Below, in pieces: positions 23,347 to 33,131 of a stretch of 64,000 bases of DNA. The translations under genes and the position numbers were made by a program. The stretch comes from Euonymus europaeus (lineage: Eukaryota; Streptophyta; Magnoliopsida; Celastrales; Celastraceae): the NCBI GenBank assembly GCA_963580455.1, contig OY756969.1, positions 11,752,760-11,816,759 of the forward strand. Direction: 5' to 3'. The first letter of the stretch is position 1, and each line of letters opens with the position of its first letter. The notes under the pieces are model-generated. The model was not told the DNA's origin and searched no databases. It saw only the letters and a program-made list of their open reading frames with translations.

Positions 23347-26300
23347 ATGTCCAGCTCAAATCTCGGGAACTTATCGAGTGACAACATTTCGTTAAGCACA
23401 AAATTAGCGGATATCCGTTTATTTTGTCAAAGAGAGCATCGCACTCCAGAGAGATCACCTTTGTCATCATCAACTACAAGTCCCCCAGCCCCAGTTCAAA
23501 TGGAAGAAGAACCAGATAACATGAACAAGCCACTCAAGGATTTCTCTGTGCCTCAAGCAGCAGATCAAGCTTCATGCATTGTCTACCCTCAGACTACTGT
23601 AGACAACTTTGAACTAAAGTCAGGAATGATTCATTTGTTGCCTACGTTCTTAGGCCATGCTGGAGAAGATCCTCACATGCATCTTAAAGAATTCTCTGAT
23701 GTCTGTTCCACAATTAAAATAAGAGGTTTAACTGATGAGCAGGTTCATCTGCGATTGTTTCCATTTAGTCTGAAGGAACAAGCAAAGACATGGATTCACT
23801 CTTTACCAAGAGCTTCAATTAGAACATGGACAGATTTGGCAAACAAGTTCTTGACGAAATTCTTTCCAGCTCAAAAGACAAATAAAATAAGGAAAGAGAT
23901 AGTGAGCATCCAACAAAATGATGGAGAAGCATTCCACGAATATTGGGAGAGATACAAGAGGCTCTTAAGCTCTTGTCCTCATCATAATATTCAAGAATGG
24001 CTACTAATGCAATATTTTTATGAAGGGATGCTGGATTCAGATCGCAAAATGGTGGACTCCACATCTGGTGGTGGATTGATGAATAACAATGCCGGACAAG
24101 CCAGGGAGATGTTCGAAACTCTGTCAACTAATTCTCAACAATGGAGCTACAACAGAGTGAGAGAACCTCAGAAAAGGGCTGGAATCTACGAAGCACAATC
24201 AAGTTCAAACATGGAAGCCCAAATTGCAAACTTGACAAATATGGTGAAGCAGTTAATCGTTCCAGGCTCTCAAGTGTGTGCTGTGTGCAGTACACCTGGA
24301 CATGCTATGGAAAGTTGTCCACAAAATGAAGTTGCGGTCTTGGATGCTCAAATAAATGCATTCGGTACTTATCCAAATCAGAATCAAAACCAAATGCAAG
24401 GGCCAAGGAATGATCCATTTGCTCCTACCTACAATCCAGGATGGAGGAATCATCCAAATTTTAGGTGGAGTAATAATCAACCAATGCAACAACCTTTTGC
24501 TCAATTACCACAACATCGGGTTCAAGTGGAGCCTCCGAAACCATCACTTGAAGATATGGTTACATCTATGGCACAGAGCACTCAAGCATTCATGCAGAAA
24601 ACTGATAACGCCATTGCAAATTTGGAACAACAAATGGGACAGTTAGCCACTGCATTAAATCAAAGAGAACCTGGAAAGCTTCCTGGCCAAGTTGTTGTCA
24701 ACCCTAAGATTAATGAACATGCTAAAGCAATCACTCTGAGGGGAGGGAAAACAATTGGAAAAATGAGCGTGCCAGAAGAAGAGAAGAACCTTGACTCTGA
24801 TAATATGATCAATCCAGACGTTCTAGATCCAAATTCTAGTAGCAGTGCTACTCCTTTCCAGGAAACGCCAAACCTTCAGGTTAACTCTAACCTTCCAAAT
24901 TCTATTTCTTCACATGCTCCTTTTCCTAGCAGATTGCAGAAATCAAAGAAAGAAGATCCAATGCAAGGAATCTTGGATACTTTCAAGAAGGTGGAGATTA
25001 ACATTCCTCTTTTAGATGCCATCAAACAAATGCCAAAATATGCAAAATTCCTCAAGGATTTGTGCACAAATAAGAGGAAGTTCAAAGAGTTTGAAACGAT
25101 TAAGGTTTCTGAGGAAGTTTCAGCTGTTCTACAAAGCAAACTCCCTCCCAAGCTAAAAGATCCGGGCAGTTTTACTATCCCTTGTATCATTGGGGGTCAC
25201 AGGTTTGAGAAAGCTCTTCTTGACTTAGGTGCATCTGTCAATCTAATGCCTTTTTCTGTTTTTGAATCTTTGAATATAGGGGAACTAAAGGCGACCTCTG
25301 TGAGCATCCAGTTGGCAGATAGATCGATCAAATACCCTAGGGGTATTCTAGAAGATGTATTAGTCAAAGTTGACGGATTAATCTTACCTGCTGATTTTCT
25401 AGTATTGGAGATGGAGCCGATTCCTTTGTCAGAAGTAAAGTTAACCTTAATTCTTGGTCGTCCATTCATGGCCACAGCAGGTACTAAAATTGATGTTCAA
25501 AAGGGTACACTAACTATGAATGTGCAGGGACAAACGATTGAGTACAAGGTATTTGGAGCACTCAAATTACCAAGTGATGAACATTATTGTTTTCACTTAG
25601 ATGCGTTAGATACAATTTGTCAACAAGTGTTCAATGACAGTTGTGGTCGAGATATTGTGGACAAAGTTTTAATTCATGACTTTGGAACCATCGATGAGGA
25701 TAAACAAGCTAGCAAAGTCTTAGCTCGCCTTGAAGCTTTACCTTCTTTAGGTATGTATATTTCTGCCTTTGAGCCTTTACCAGTGCCTAAGACAAAACTT
25801 GTACCATCTGTTGTGCAGGCACCTCAATTGGAGTTGAAGGAACTACCAAAGCATTTGAAGTACGCGTATGTGGGCGAAGAAAGTACATTGCCAGTAATCA
25901 TTGCGTCTGACCTCAGCGTTGAAGAAGAAGAGAAATTGTTGAGGGTACTAAAAGAGCATAAAACATCAATCGGATGGAGTATTGCTGATATCAGAGGAAT
26001 CAGTCCCTCTAGATGTATGCATCGAATACTACTAGAGGAGGGAACAAAACCAACAAGAGATGCCCAACGCAGACTTAACCCAATAATGAAGGAGGTGGTG
26101 CTAAAAGAAGTACTCAAATTGCTAGATGTTGGCATCATTTACCCTATCTCTGATAGCAAATGGGTTAGTCCGGTACAAGTGGTTCCTAAAAAATCTGGAG
26201 TTACAGTAGTCCTTAATGAAGATAATGAGTTGGTTCCCACGCGAGTTCAAACAGGATGGCGTGTTTGCATTGACTACAGAAAGCTTAATTCAGGTACTAG

Positions 26301-28647
26301 AAAAGATCATTTTCCACTACCTTTTATTGATCAAATGTTGGAACGTCTTGCAGGTCATAGCCATTATTGTTTTCTTGATGGATATTCGGGCTACAATCAG
26401 ATTGCAATAGCACCAGAAGATCAAGACAAGACGACATTTACTTGTCCATATGGTACATTTGCCTACAGGCGCATGCCTTTTGGTCTTTGCAATGCTCCAG
26501 GTACTTTTCAAAGGTGTATGATGAGCATATTTTCAGATATGGTGGAGCAAATTATTGAGGTATTTATGGATGATTTTAGTGTATTTGGTTCATCTTTTGA
26601 TAAATGCCTTCATAACCTCTCTTTGGTCTTAGAAAGATGCCAAGAATGCAATCTAGTTTTAAACTGGGAAAAATGTCATTTTATGGTACAACAAGGAATT
26701 GTGCTTGGTCATATCATCTCTAGCAAGGGAATAGAAGTTGACAAAGCAAAAGTGGATCTGGTAAGTAATCTTCCACCTCCATCTACAGTTAAGGAAATAA
26801 GATCTTTCCTTGGACATGCAGGTTTCTACAGGAGGTTCATCAAGGATTTCTCCAAGATAGCTAAGCCATTGTGTAACTTACTATCCAAGGATGTGACATT
26901 TGAGTTTGATGAGACATGTTTGACAGCTTTTAACAAGCTTAAACTCCTTCTTACGTCAGCACCGATCATGATGCCTCCCAATTGGAGCCTCCCTTTTGAA
27001 CTAATGTGTGATGCTTCTGATTATGCTGTAGGAGCAGTTTTGGGACAACGAGTAAATAAAGTACCTCATGTTATCTACTATGCCAGTAGAACACTCAATG
27101 ATGCCCAATTAAACTACTCCACTACAGAGAAGGAGCTCCTTTCTGTTATTTTTGCTTTAGAAAAATTTCGTGCATATTTGATTGGTACTAAAGTAATTGT
27201 ATTTTCTGACCATGCAGCTCTTAGGTACCTTCTTCAAAAGAAGGATGCAAAGCCTCGCTTGATTAGATGGATTCTACTACTTCAAGAGTTCGATCTGGAG
27301 ATTAAGGACAAAAAAGGATCTGAGAATGTAGTGGCCGATCACCTCAGCCGTTTGGTGAACAATTCAGTGACCGAAGAAGACTCTTTGCCTCTAAATGAGA
27401 ATTTTCCTGATGAGCAATTATTATCTTTATCTATTTCTACACCATGGTATGCTGACATTGTCAATTACCTTGTTACAGGTGATCTTCCAGGAAATGTGCC
27501 AAGAACTTACAAGGATAAGCTCGTGACAACATCAAAGTATTACATATGGGATGATCCATACCTTTTCAAATGGTGTTCTGACCAAATCATCAGACGGTGT
27601 GTGCCAGAATCAGAATTTCAATCCATACTCACGTTTTGTCACTCATATGCTTGTGGAGGACATTCTGGTCCAAAGAAGACAGCTTTGAAAGTCTTGCAAT
27701 GTGGATTTCATTGGCCGAGTTTGTTCAAAGATGCATATACTTTCTGCTCTACATGTGATAGGTGTCAGCGGTTAGGTAATCTTTCATCTAGGAATCAGAT
27801 GCCTTTATCACCTATTCTAATAGTTGAAATTTTTGATGTTTGGGGTATTGATTTCATGGGACCTTTTCCTCCATCTAAAGGTTATTTATATATCTTACTT
27901 GCTGTGGATTATGTTTCAAAATGGGTGGAAGCAGTTCCATCAAAGACTAATGATTCTCGAGTTGTTCTCAGATTCCTTAAAGAAAATATATTTGCAAGAT
28001 TTGGAACACCCAGGGCGATCATTAGTGATGGAGGGTCCCATTTTAATAATAAACTTTTTGCAGCACTATTGCAAAAGTTCGGAGTCAAACATAAGGTGTC
28101 CACGCCATATCATCCACAGACAAGCGGACAAGCTGAAATCTGTAATAGGGAAATTAAGCAGATATTGGAGAAGACTGTGAGCTCCTCACGCAAGGATTGG
28201 TCTGATCGTCTCATGGATGCTCTATGGGCTTATCGTACAGCCTACAAAACTCCGATTGGAATGTCATCATACAGGTTGGTTTTTGGCAAACCCTGCCACT
28301 TACCAGTCGAATTAGAGCATAAAGCATATTGGGCTATCAAACAGTACAATTTCGAGATGAAGGCTGCAGGAGAGCAACGAAAGTTGCAGTTGAGTGAGTT
28401 GGAAGAACTCCGAAATGAAGCCTATGAGAGCTCTAAAATATACAAGGAGAAGACCAAGGCCTATCATGATAAGACCATTTTGAGAAAACATTTTGAACCT
28501 GGGCAGAAAGTCTTATTATATAACTCACGCCTCCGACTATTCCCAGGTAAGCTCCGTTCACGATGGTATGGTCCATTCCTTATTACTCATGTTTTTTTCA
28601 CATGGTGCAGTGAATCTTCAACACCCACAGACGGGAAATATTTTTAA
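23347..28647 (+). CDS. E5 gag-pol polyprotein (1766 codons, late frameshift)
   Basis: The ATG at 23347 is the first in the leader-proximal frame and aligns with the E4 start. Gag: capsid region about residues 95-260, zinc knuckle CX2CX4HX4C at 311-324. Protease active site DLGAS at 626. RT aspartates at 1011 and in FMDDF at 1075-1076. RNase H acidic residues around D1222, E1261/E1263 and D1288. Integrase zinc residues H1432, H1439, C1470, C1473; catalytic D1502, D1561, E1597, with exactly 35 residues between the last two. At 28592-28598 a run of seven T replaces the six T seen in E1 and E4. This shifts the frame and ends the ORF at 28647 instead of the family stop near 28741, replacing about the last 45 residues. 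Upstream of that no stop or shift is seen. Confidence 0.95.
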   Translation: MSSSNLGNLSSDNISLSTKLADIRLFCQREHRTPERSPLSSSTTSPPAPVQMEEEPDNMNKPLKDFSVPQAADQASCIVYPQTTVDNFELKSGMIHLLPTFLGHAGEDPHMHLKEFSDVCSTIKIRGLTDEQVHLRLFPFSLKEQAKTWIHSLPRASIRTWTDLANKFLTKFFPAQKTNKIRKEIVSIQQNDGEAFHEYWERYKRLLSSCPHHNIQEWLLMQYFYEGMLDSDRKMVDSTSGGGLMNNNAGQAREMFETLSTNSQQWSYNRVREPQKRAGIYEAQSSSNMEAQIANLTNMVKQLIVPGSQVCAVCSTPGHAMESCPQNEVAVLDAQINAFGTYPNQNQNQMQGPRNDPFAPTYNPGWRNHPNFRWSNNQPMQQPFAQLPQHRVQVEPPKPSLEDMVTSMAQSTQAFMQKTDNAIANLEQQMGQLATALNQREPGKLPGQVVVNPKINEHAKAITLRGGKTIGKMSVPEEEKNLDSDNMINPDVLDPNSSSSATPFQETPNLQVNSNLPNSISSHAPFPSRLQKSKKEDPMQGILDTFKKVEINIPLLDAIKQMPKYAKFLKDLCTNKRKFKEFETIKVSEEVSAVLQSKLPPKLKDPGSFTIPCIIGGHRFEKALLDLGASVNLMPFSVFESLNIGELKATSVSIQLADRSIKYPRGILEDVLVKVDGLILPADFLVLEMEPIPLSEVKLTLILGRPFMATAGTKIDVQKGTLTMNVQGQTIEYKVFGALKLPSDEHYCFHLDALDTICQQVFNDSCGRDIVDKVLIHDFGTIDEDKQASKVLARLEALPSLGMYISAFEPLPVPKTKLVPSVVQAPQLELKELPKHLKYAYVGEESTLPVIIASDLSVEEEEKLLRVLKEHKTSIGWSIADIRGISPSRCMHRILLEEGTKPTRDAQRRLNPIMKEVVLKEVLKLLDVGIIYPISDSKWVSPVQVVPKKSGVTVVLNEDNELVPTRVQTGWRVCIDYRKLNSGTRKDHFPLPFIDQMLERLAGHSHYCFLDGYSGYNQIAIAPEDQDKTTFTCPYGTFAYRRMPFGLCNAPGTFQRCMMSIFSDMVEQIIEVFMDDFSVFGSSFDKCLHNLSLVLERCQECNLVLNWEKCHFMVQQGIVLGHIISSKGIEVDKAKVDLVSNLPPPSTVKEIRSFLGHAGFYRRFIKDFSKIAKPLCNLLSKDVTFEFDETCLTAFNKLKLLLTSAPIMMPPNWSLPFELMCDASDYAVGAVLGQRVNKVPHVIYYASRTLNDAQLNYSTTEKELLSVIFALEKFRAYLIGTKVIVFSDHAALRYLLQKKDAKPRLIRWILLLQEFDLEIKDKKGSENVVADHLSRLVNNSVTEEDSLPLNENFPDEQLLSLSISTPWYADIVNYLVTGDLPGNVPRTYKDKLVTTSKYYIWDDPYLFKWCSDQIIRRCVPESEFQSILTFCHSYACGGHSGPKKTALKVLQCGFHWPSLFKDAYTFCSTCDRCQRLGNLSSRNQMPLSPILIVEIFDVWGIDFMGPFPPSKGYLYILLAVDYVSKWVEAVPSKTNDSRVVLRFLKENIFARFGTPRAIISDGGSHFNNKLFAALLQKFGVKHKVSTPYHPQTSGQAEICNREIKQILEKTVSSSRKDWSDRLMDALWAYRTAYKTPIGMSSYRLVFGKPCHLPVELEHKAYWAIKQYNFEMKAAGEQRKLQLSELEELRNEAYESSKIYKEKTKAYHDKTILRKHFEPGQKVLLYNSRLRLFPGKLRSRWYGPFLITHVFFTWCSESSTPTDGKYF

Positions 28648-28741
28648 AGTGAATGGTCATCGTCTCAAGCACTATTTAGAGCCAGCAACAGAACATTTTG
28701 ATGAGAATTTAAGGCTCTTTGATCCTGTTCCACTCACTTGA

Positions 28742-29522
28742 TACGCTGTTCCGTCTGGCTGACGACGCTAAATTTAGCGCTTATGGGAGGCAACCCATAT
28801 TTCTTTCTCATTATCTTTGTGTGTTCAATCAAGCATTTAGTCCAGTTGCACATTTTATTAGCATATTCACTTTTACTTTCACCTTGAGGTGGTCACTGTA
28901 CACTTTTGTGTGCGTGGGGCTTGATTGTGCCCATATGTCTACGGTGTGAGCTTTCTCCACCAGCTTAATGTGGTTTGGATCTTCAAATGTTTACTTATAG
29001 GGCAGCTGGGAGGGAGAGCATCTCATGACAGTATTGTCATTAGTATAAGACCTGAAGGTTTACATTTTGATCCTGTGGACAAAAGCTGTGGTCTCCTGAT
29101 AGGCCGAAGGAAAACACTCGATGGCGTTAGCACAGAAGTCACTGGAATGAGCCTCTGTTACCTTACTTGTGCATGTGCATTGGTTGAAAAAAAAAAAAAA
29201 GTATATATATTTATATATTTGGGATTGCTTATGCAAAATATATTTTGATCGGGTAAGATAGTATGATATATTATGCTACTAATTGCATGTCTAGGGAAAT
29301 TCTGTCTAAGGAGTTTGGTATTTAAGTGGACCACTGTGTCCCTCCAATCTTTCCTGGGAATTTCCCTGGTGTAATTAGTGATATAATTGTTTATATCTTC
29401 TACACCAATGATCTATAAAAAAAAAAAAAAAAACGAAACCCTAATTGTTTCCTTCTCACACTCTGTTTATTCCTGATTTTCAACTTTCCCTTTTCAGATC
29501 ATCTCTCTTCCTCCGTCACAGT
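28742..29522 (+). other. E5 spacer between pol and second ORF
   Basis: Contains the palindrome CGCTAAATTTAGCG (28766-28779) and the stem-loop TATGGG-AGGCAA-CCCATA (28782-28799). A variable poly-A run lies near 29415. A pyrimidine tract ending CTTTTCAG (29488-29497) and CACAG just before the ORF2 ATG would fit splice acceptors. An open frame at 28925-29248 has homologous counterparts in E1 and E4, but nothing marks it as coding. Confidence 0.65.
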
Positions 29523-30506
29523 ATGTCGCGCAGCCCTCGTGATACCGTTGCGACGGTAGACTTGTTCGCCAGAGCTACAATCATGCCAGAACGGCGAATC
29601 GATTCCAAAATCCTGAACGATTCTGCCAACCGATGGGCCATGAGCTACCTCCGTGACCATTCTCTGCTGTTCTTGGTCGATCCTGATCCAAAAGACGACT
29701 TACCGGTGTATCCTCACATCGTTCGCTCCTTGTACCATACTCTTCTTAAGTTACCCCACTCTTCTGGCACTCCACCAGTGTATCAGGTTGACATCCCTGG
29801 TCTTCGGCTTCAATTCACGTCAGCGGATATTTGCAAATGTTTAGGTTATCCACCTACCGCTGACGTCGCTGAAGGTTTTCAAGCGCCGATCTCTATTTCC
29901 CATCAAGAGATGATTGATGATCTGTGTCAAGGGCGACACGATCCGAATAACGCTGCTTCTACACGCCGCTCTTATTTGCCGTCCACGATGTGGATGCTTG
30001 ATGATGCCATCCGAAGTAACCTTTGCCCCATTGGACACAGTCAACAACGACAGGGTAACATACTCTCTGTCCTATATTACATGTATCGTGGAGCCTGGTT
30101 TGATATTGGCCGGATTTACCTTGAGAGCATTCTTAAGGCGAAGACCCTCGTGGAGAGACAAAAAACCAAGGTTGGGAGATTATTTTTCCCGAGACTCATC
30201 ACACGGTTGCTTTTTAGTATGGGCATTCTCCCACCTCCCAGTCAGACAACTTCCAATTATCCGGTGACTGTTTTGGAGAACTCTACCTGGCGTCAGAGTA
30301 CTAGCCACATGCTTTCCAGTGCTCGCAGACAACGCACACCGCGACGTCCAGTTGCTTTACCACTGGAAGCGTCTGACTCTTCTGTTGCTGCACTACCTTC
30401 GACTGACCACATTCACGACATCTTGGCCCGCCTGCATAGGTTGGAGGTTGGACAACAGCGGCTGGAACACATGCTGAATGTCCTCATGGACATGGTGCGG
30501 CGCTAA
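29523..30506 (+). CDS. E5 second ORF, Athila-type accessory protein (327 aa)
   Basis: Intact frame from ATG 29523 (MSRSPRDTVATVDLFAR); the upstream extension of the frame has no ATG, and E1 and E4 agree on this start. Features: PERRIDSKIL near 29-38, LFLVDPDPK near 54-62, a VDIPGLRLQFTSADICKCLG block near 95-115, RRSYLPSTMW near 149-158, NLCPIGHSQQRQGNIL near 167-182, WFDIGRIY near 194-201, a basic stretch SSARRQRTPRRP near 264-275, and a leucine-rich C terminus (ILARLHRLEVGQQRLEHML) likely to be a coiled coil. No signal peptide or clear membrane segment is visible, so an envelope role is not supported. It belongs with the 'putative plant transposon protein' group; biochemical role unknown. 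Homologous to 58963-59936 in element X. Confidence 0.88.
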   Translation: MSRSPRDTVATVDLFARATIMPERRIDSKILNDSANRWAMSYLRDHSLLFLVDPDPKDDLPVYPHIVRSLYHTLLKLPHSSGTPPVYQVDIPGLRLQFTSADICKCLGYPPTADVAEGFQAPISISHQEMIDDLCQGRHDPNNAASTRRSYLPSTMWMLDDAIRSNLCPIGHSQQRQGNILSVLYYMYRGAWFDIGRIYLESILKAKTLVERQKTKVGRLFFPRLITRLLFSMGILPPPSQTTSNYPVTVLENSTWRQSTSHMLSSARRQRTPRRPVALPLEASDSSVAALPSTDHIHDILARLHRLEVGQQRLEHMLNVLMDMVRR

Positions 30507-31601
30507 CCATCTTCTCCTTCCACCATTGTCCGAGCATCTTCCACCTCAGGTTGTATTTTTCTATCTTCTGTTTCTTTGCATTGCATTGCTTTTCCATACT
30601 TCATCATTTTCACATTGCTGATTTTCACATTGCGGACAATGTTTGGTTTAGGTTGGGGGTGGTGGCATATTCATGCACTTTGATGTTTTGGTACTGGTAC
30701 AATTAGTTTGAGTCAATTTTTCTATCTGGATTATTAGAAAGCAACTTTTAACACACTTTTGTCCACAAATACTAAGCCTTGTGGTAAGATGGATGATAAT
30801 GCATATGACTAAGAATATTTTCTGGTTAAAGCACAAATGAGTGGAGAGAAATGAGTAAACAACTTATGAACTTGCATTGATCTCTTGAAATGGATAATTG
30901 CTGTCAATGAGCACCATTACATGGTTTGTGGAATGATTGGATGGATGCTGAGGATGATATTGATCAATGTTTAAGAACAATGTTGTAATTTTGCTGGGCC
31001 TTTGTTTGAGATGTTCTATATTATGAATTCGAGACATAAAAAAAAGAAAAGGAAAAAAAAAAAGAAGAAAGAAGAAAAGGAAAAAAAGAGAAAAAATTGT
31101 TATGTGTATTCGTCATTTGTCAGTAGATAAGTTTTTCTGTGATAAGGCTCTATTAGTTTGTCAATTGGAAAATGTTGATCAATGGAATTCCAAAGCAGGT
31201 TTGTGGTAAGACTGGTGGAAGTTCTTGACAGCTAATATACCTATCATTTGATCAATGTTTGTTTATTTGTTTGTCCTTAAATTGACTTTTCTTCTGAGTG
31301 CATATCTATTTTCCAACTCCATGAGAGAAATTCATAGCCCAAAAATCCTTCTATACACTGTGAGAATATGGAGTTGAGGCTTTTACTTGGATAAATTGTT
31401 TGAGGTTATATGCATTATGGATTGTGGTATGAAGGTTTTGGCTTAGCGCACACACACAAGTGTTGGAAGTTGTGACTATACTAATCTGGATAGGAATTGT
31501 GATCTCTTACCTTTTGTTCTAGTATTGTTACTTTCACTCATTTCTCATAACATTTTTACGCTTGAATTACTAGGGACTAGCAATAAGCTGGTTGGGGGTT
31601 G
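30507..31601 (+). promoter_or_regulatory. E5 3' leader with internal and terminal purine tracts
   Basis: A stem-loop ACATTG-CGGA-CAATGT (30627-30642) precedes GGTTGGGGGT (30651-30660). The identical ten bases recur as the terminal polypurine tract (31590-31599), which is preceded by TTACTAG-GGA-CTAGCAA (31567-31583). An A/G-rich low-complexity tract lies at 31037-31100. No gene seen. Confidence 0.75.
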
Positions 31602-33131
31602 TGATAAGTGCCAGAATATACGTTTTTAAAGTGATAAAATACTACCAAAGCAATGCCAAGAAATTGTGCTTAAAAGCTGAATTTTCAAGATTATTGTACT
31701 TAAGATCTTCTTGGATGTTTTGCAGGTTAAGAGCTAGTAAGAGCTATCGGAATGAGATTTGATCCTCAGCAAATGTTAAGAGGACACTTCAAGCTTTGCA
31801 GGAAGTGCTGGTTCACAAAAATCAGAGTTCATTTGGGCCTCTAAAGGTTGCCTCGAAGTCAAGTTTGGAAGTTATATCCGAAGTAGAATTTCTGTTTGCA
31901 GACCAGACCTTTAGAAGCCCATAACTTGAGCGTCTGATGTCCAAATTGAGTTATTCAAAAGCCCATAATTATCTACACATTTGTATCTACAATATTGATG
32001 AAGGGTTTGAGTTCATAATATGCTTCCTTTAGGCCCAGAATGCAGTTACAAGATTAGTGTGTAATTGGAAGTTGATGCCATTGATGATACCATTTCCATT
32101 CAAAGAGTGGACAATCCACCACACGAATTTGATGGACATTCCACCACCAAAAGATGGCGCTAACTCCTCCACTATGTGCTCATTTTCTCTATAAATAGAG
32201 AGGAGTAGGAGCTAGGAGAGAGAGCTTGGGAGACAAGAAGGAAAGAAGGAGAAGGATTGGAAGCAAAAAGAGGAGAAGGAAAAGAAGAAAACAAGGCTTG
32301 TGTTTGTAATTATGTTTTTATGTTTTATGTTTTATTTGGTTATCTATAACTAAACTCTTGTTAGTTAGGGCTTGTCTTGAAGCCCAAGCATGCTTTCAAT
32401 TTTATAAGTTGTGTGGATTTCAATTTCTACAAGCATGATGATTTTGATTTTTCCATGTTATGTGAGTTCTAGTATTGTGTTTCTTTGACTAGCTAACTTT
32501 GAAGCATGTATTAGAATTAATTGTTGTAGAACATGGTCAATTGCCTTGTTGAATATGTTCTTTCTTGCAACATATAATTCAGTTGAAAATGAATTATGAA
32601 AAATCAATTCTTGAATACCTAAGTACAAATACCATGTATTAGGATTCTTGTGACATTCATATTCTCTTTGCTCTTATTGGATTCTTGATTGTTGATTGAT
32701 GCAGACACCATGCTAGATTTCGATTAAGAATACACGTAATGAGGTAGACGCCATACACTTTACATGCAATTAAGAGAGAATCATACAACTTGAGTTTGGC
32801 CATAACCTTGTTGTGAATGTTGTCATCATATGCTTGTTTAAATTGTTAGTCTATTATTTCTTATAAATTGTTTGAATGTCTTGTGGTGGATAGTGAGTCT
32901 TAGCTATTATTTTCATTAATATCAATTCTTATTTTTGTTCTCAACATCAATTTCTTTGTCTTCATTTTTATCTATTTCAAGACTTAACCCCCCCTTGTAT
33001 CAATTATATTCAGGTGTAAGATTGTATATTTATTAGCATCACTCCTTGTGAGATCGACTCTTACTTGTTCACTATATATATATTAATTGTACATTTGTAG
33101 GTTATTTTAAATTGTTACTAACGACATAACA
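31602..33131 (+). repeat. 3' LTR of E5 (1530 bp)
   Basis: TGATAAGTGCC ... GACATAACA; TATA box at 32190-32198. The next base on the right resumes the E4 RT/RNase H coding sequence (minus strand). Confidence 0.95.

Larger units (their letters stand above)
21283..33131 (+). mobile_element. E5: nearly intact Athila-type Ty3/gypsy element
   Basis: Full order: 5' LTR, tRNA-Asp primer site, leader, gag-pol, spacer, second ORF, 3' leader, polypurine tract, 3' LTR. The LTRs differ at roughly six positions in about 1525 bp by eye, so the insertion is young. It sits in opposite orientation inside E4, a member of the same family, splitting the E4 RT/RNase H region. The first four LTR bases and about 237 bp of target were lost at the left junction, so no target duplication can be checked. 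Confidence 0.95.

Noticed and set aside
28925..29248. Possible third Athila gene between pol and ORF2 (also 3840-4166 and 19464-19799)
   Set aside because: Present in three copies, but conserved no better than non-coding flanks, and its end varies with A-run length.
29523..30506. Envelope glycoprotein
   Set aside because: Athila-type second ORFs are sometimes called env-like, but no signal peptide, membrane anchor or cleavage site is visible.
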